Positions 4,244-5,033 of a DNA stretch of 5,033 nt are shown piece after piece. Under the pieces are notes generated by a model that was not told where the DNA came from, made no database searches, and was given only the letters and a program-made list of their open reading frames with translations. The stretch lies in assembly GCA_014728565.1 (NCBI GenBank), contig WJLK01000011.1, positions 1 through 5,033 on the forward strand, given 5' to 3'. The stretch is from Candidatus Pacearchaeota archaeon. Lineage in GTDB: Archaea > Nanobdellota > Nanobdellia > Pacearchaeales > GW2011-AR1. Position 1 is the stretch's first letter, and each line of letters begins with the position of its first letter. The position numbers and the translations under genes are program-made.

Positions 4244-5033
4244 ATGAAAATAGCAGTAACAGGTGGAAAAGGTGGAACTGGAAAATCAACAGTAGCAACA
4301 TCACTTGCAGTTGAATTTGCTAAATCAAAAAAAACATTACTAGTTGATGCTGATGTAGAATGTCCTAATGATCATTTATTATTGTCTGCAAAAAGAACAA
4401 AATACTGCAATGTCTATCAACCAATTCCTAAATGGGATTTCAATAAATGCAACAAATGTGGTAAATGCGCCAGTGTCTGTAAGCAAAATGCAATTGTATT
4501 TGTAAAAAACAGGTATCCAGCATTTGTAAAAGATGTCTGCATAGGATGTAAGGCATGTATTGTTTCCTGTCCAAACAATGCAATTTCTGAAACCAAAAAA
4601 CAAATAGGAACAATTTATACTGGAAAAAATTATAATACTAACCTGGTCATAGGAGAGCTTAAACTAGGAGAACTTGCTTCAGGAGAGATTGTATCCTCTG
4701 TTCGTGAAAAAGCAGAAGAAATAAGCAAAAAATTAAATCCTGAGATGACTATAATTGACTCTGCTGCAGGTATTGGATGTCCTGTAATAGCAAGTTTAGT
4801 TGGAACAGATTACATAATTGCTGTAACAGAACCCACTCCCTCTGCTTTACATGACTTAAAAAGAGTCCTCTATCTAGCAAGGCATTTTAAAATCAATCAT
4901 GGAATTGTTATAAATAAATTTGACTTAGAAAAAAATTTTTGTTCAAAAATAGAATCTTATGCTGGAAAAAATAAAATACCCATTATTGGAAAGATTCCCT
5001 ATAAAAAGGATTTTGTTAATTCCACAATAAAAA
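4244..5033 (+). CDS. ParA/MinD-type P-loop ATPase with inserted 2x[4Fe-4S] ferredoxin domain (3' end outside window)
   Basis: The open frame gives 263 residues with no stop and runs off the window. The deviant Walker A motif GGKGGTGKST (7-16) with the signature Lys, the LLVDADVECPN block (32-42), and IIDSAAGIGCPVIAS (170-184) as Walker B and switch define the SIMIBI ParA/MinD class. Between them is a ferredoxin insert with C69-x2-C72-x2-C75-x3-C79 and C99-x2-C102-x2-C105-x3-C109-P. TEPTPSALHDLKR (195-207) is also typical of this subfamily. Such ATPases are dimeric and cytosolic. They are related to Fe-S scaffold ATPases (Mrp/Nbp35), and two tandem copies accompany the orange protein in Desulfovibrio. 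Here the protein probably drives assembly or transfer of a metal-sulfur cluster to the NifX-like protein (inference). It starts 12 bases after the zinc-finger gene without an SD. A second paralogue downstream would be expected. Confidence 0.93.
   Translation, partial: MKIAVTGGKGGTGKSTVATSLAVEFAKSKKTLLVDADVECPNDHLLLSAKRTKYCNVYQPIPKWDFNKCNKCGKCASVCKQNAIVFVKNRYPAFVKDVCIGCKACIVSCPNNAISETKKQIGTIYTGKNYNTNLVIGELKLGELASGEIVSSVREKAEEISKKLNPEMTIIDSAAGIGCPVIASLVGTDYIIAVTEPTPSALHDLKRVLYLARHFKINHGIVINKFDLEKNFCSKIESYAGKNKIPIIGKIPYKKDFVNSTIK

Noticed and set aside
4379..4603. 74-codon open frame on the - strand over the ATPase ferredoxin insert
   Set aside because: It is a shadow of the Cys-rich insert on the + strand; no start signal or motif.
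1..5033. CRISPR array, integrase or complete insertion sequence
   Set aside because: No regularly spaced repeats, no transposase or integrase frame and no clear terminal inverted repeats were seen on either strand.

Overview
The window is AT-rich and gene-dense. All convincing genes lie on the + strand. The organism is most likely an archaeon of low GC content, perhaps a small-genome anaerobe. The support is AGA/AGG arginine and ATA isoleucine codons, archaeal-type TATA elements, T-rich transcript ends, and families (MTH1175/NifX-like, DUF134, DUF5320, ferredoxin-fused P-loop ATPase) that are common in anaerobic archaea. The same families also occur in anaerobic bacteria such as Desulfovibrio, so the archaeal assignment is an inference.

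Layout: (1) 2-220 is the C-terminal end of a GNAT acetyltransferase, probably unrelated to the rest. (2) 221-388 is a promoter region with a TATA-like element, a perfect 20-bp palindrome resembling an ArsR/SmtB-type operator, and a strong Shine-Dalgarno (SD) sequence. (3) 389-679 encodes a small Gly/Arg-rich DUF5320 protein with a coiled-coil tail. (4) 680-891 is non-coding. It opens with a T-rich stop signal and then holds several mutually exclusive short helices and an SD stranded about 47 bases before the next start codon. (5) 892-2468 encodes a zinc-type CDF transporter and a DUF134 helix-turn-helix protein. These two unrelated proteins end in the same 38-residue cysteine-rich ribbon. (6) 2491-3615 encodes a 2x[4Fe-4S] ferredoxin and a permease split into two half-genes with ATGA overlaps; the second half carries a -1 frameshift. 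(7) 3660-5033 encodes a NifX/MTH1175-like protein, a small zinc-finger protein, and a ParA/MinD-type ATPase with an inserted double [4Fe-4S] domain that runs off the end.

Together this looks like a metal- or metal-sulfur-cofactor-handling cassette. It has two kinds of membrane transporter, a likely transcription factor, several Cys-rich metal-binding proteins, a cofactor-binding NifX-like protein and an Fe-S ATPase. The closest characterised parallel I know is the orp (orange protein) system of Desulfovibrio, in which a NifX-like protein binding a Mo-Cu-S cluster is encoded with ferredoxin-containing MinD-type ATPases. The metal and the biochemical purpose here cannot be read from the sequence. 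The most unusual points are the shared ribbon on the transporter and the regulator, the candidate structured leader before the transporter, the palindromic operator, and the broken second permease half.
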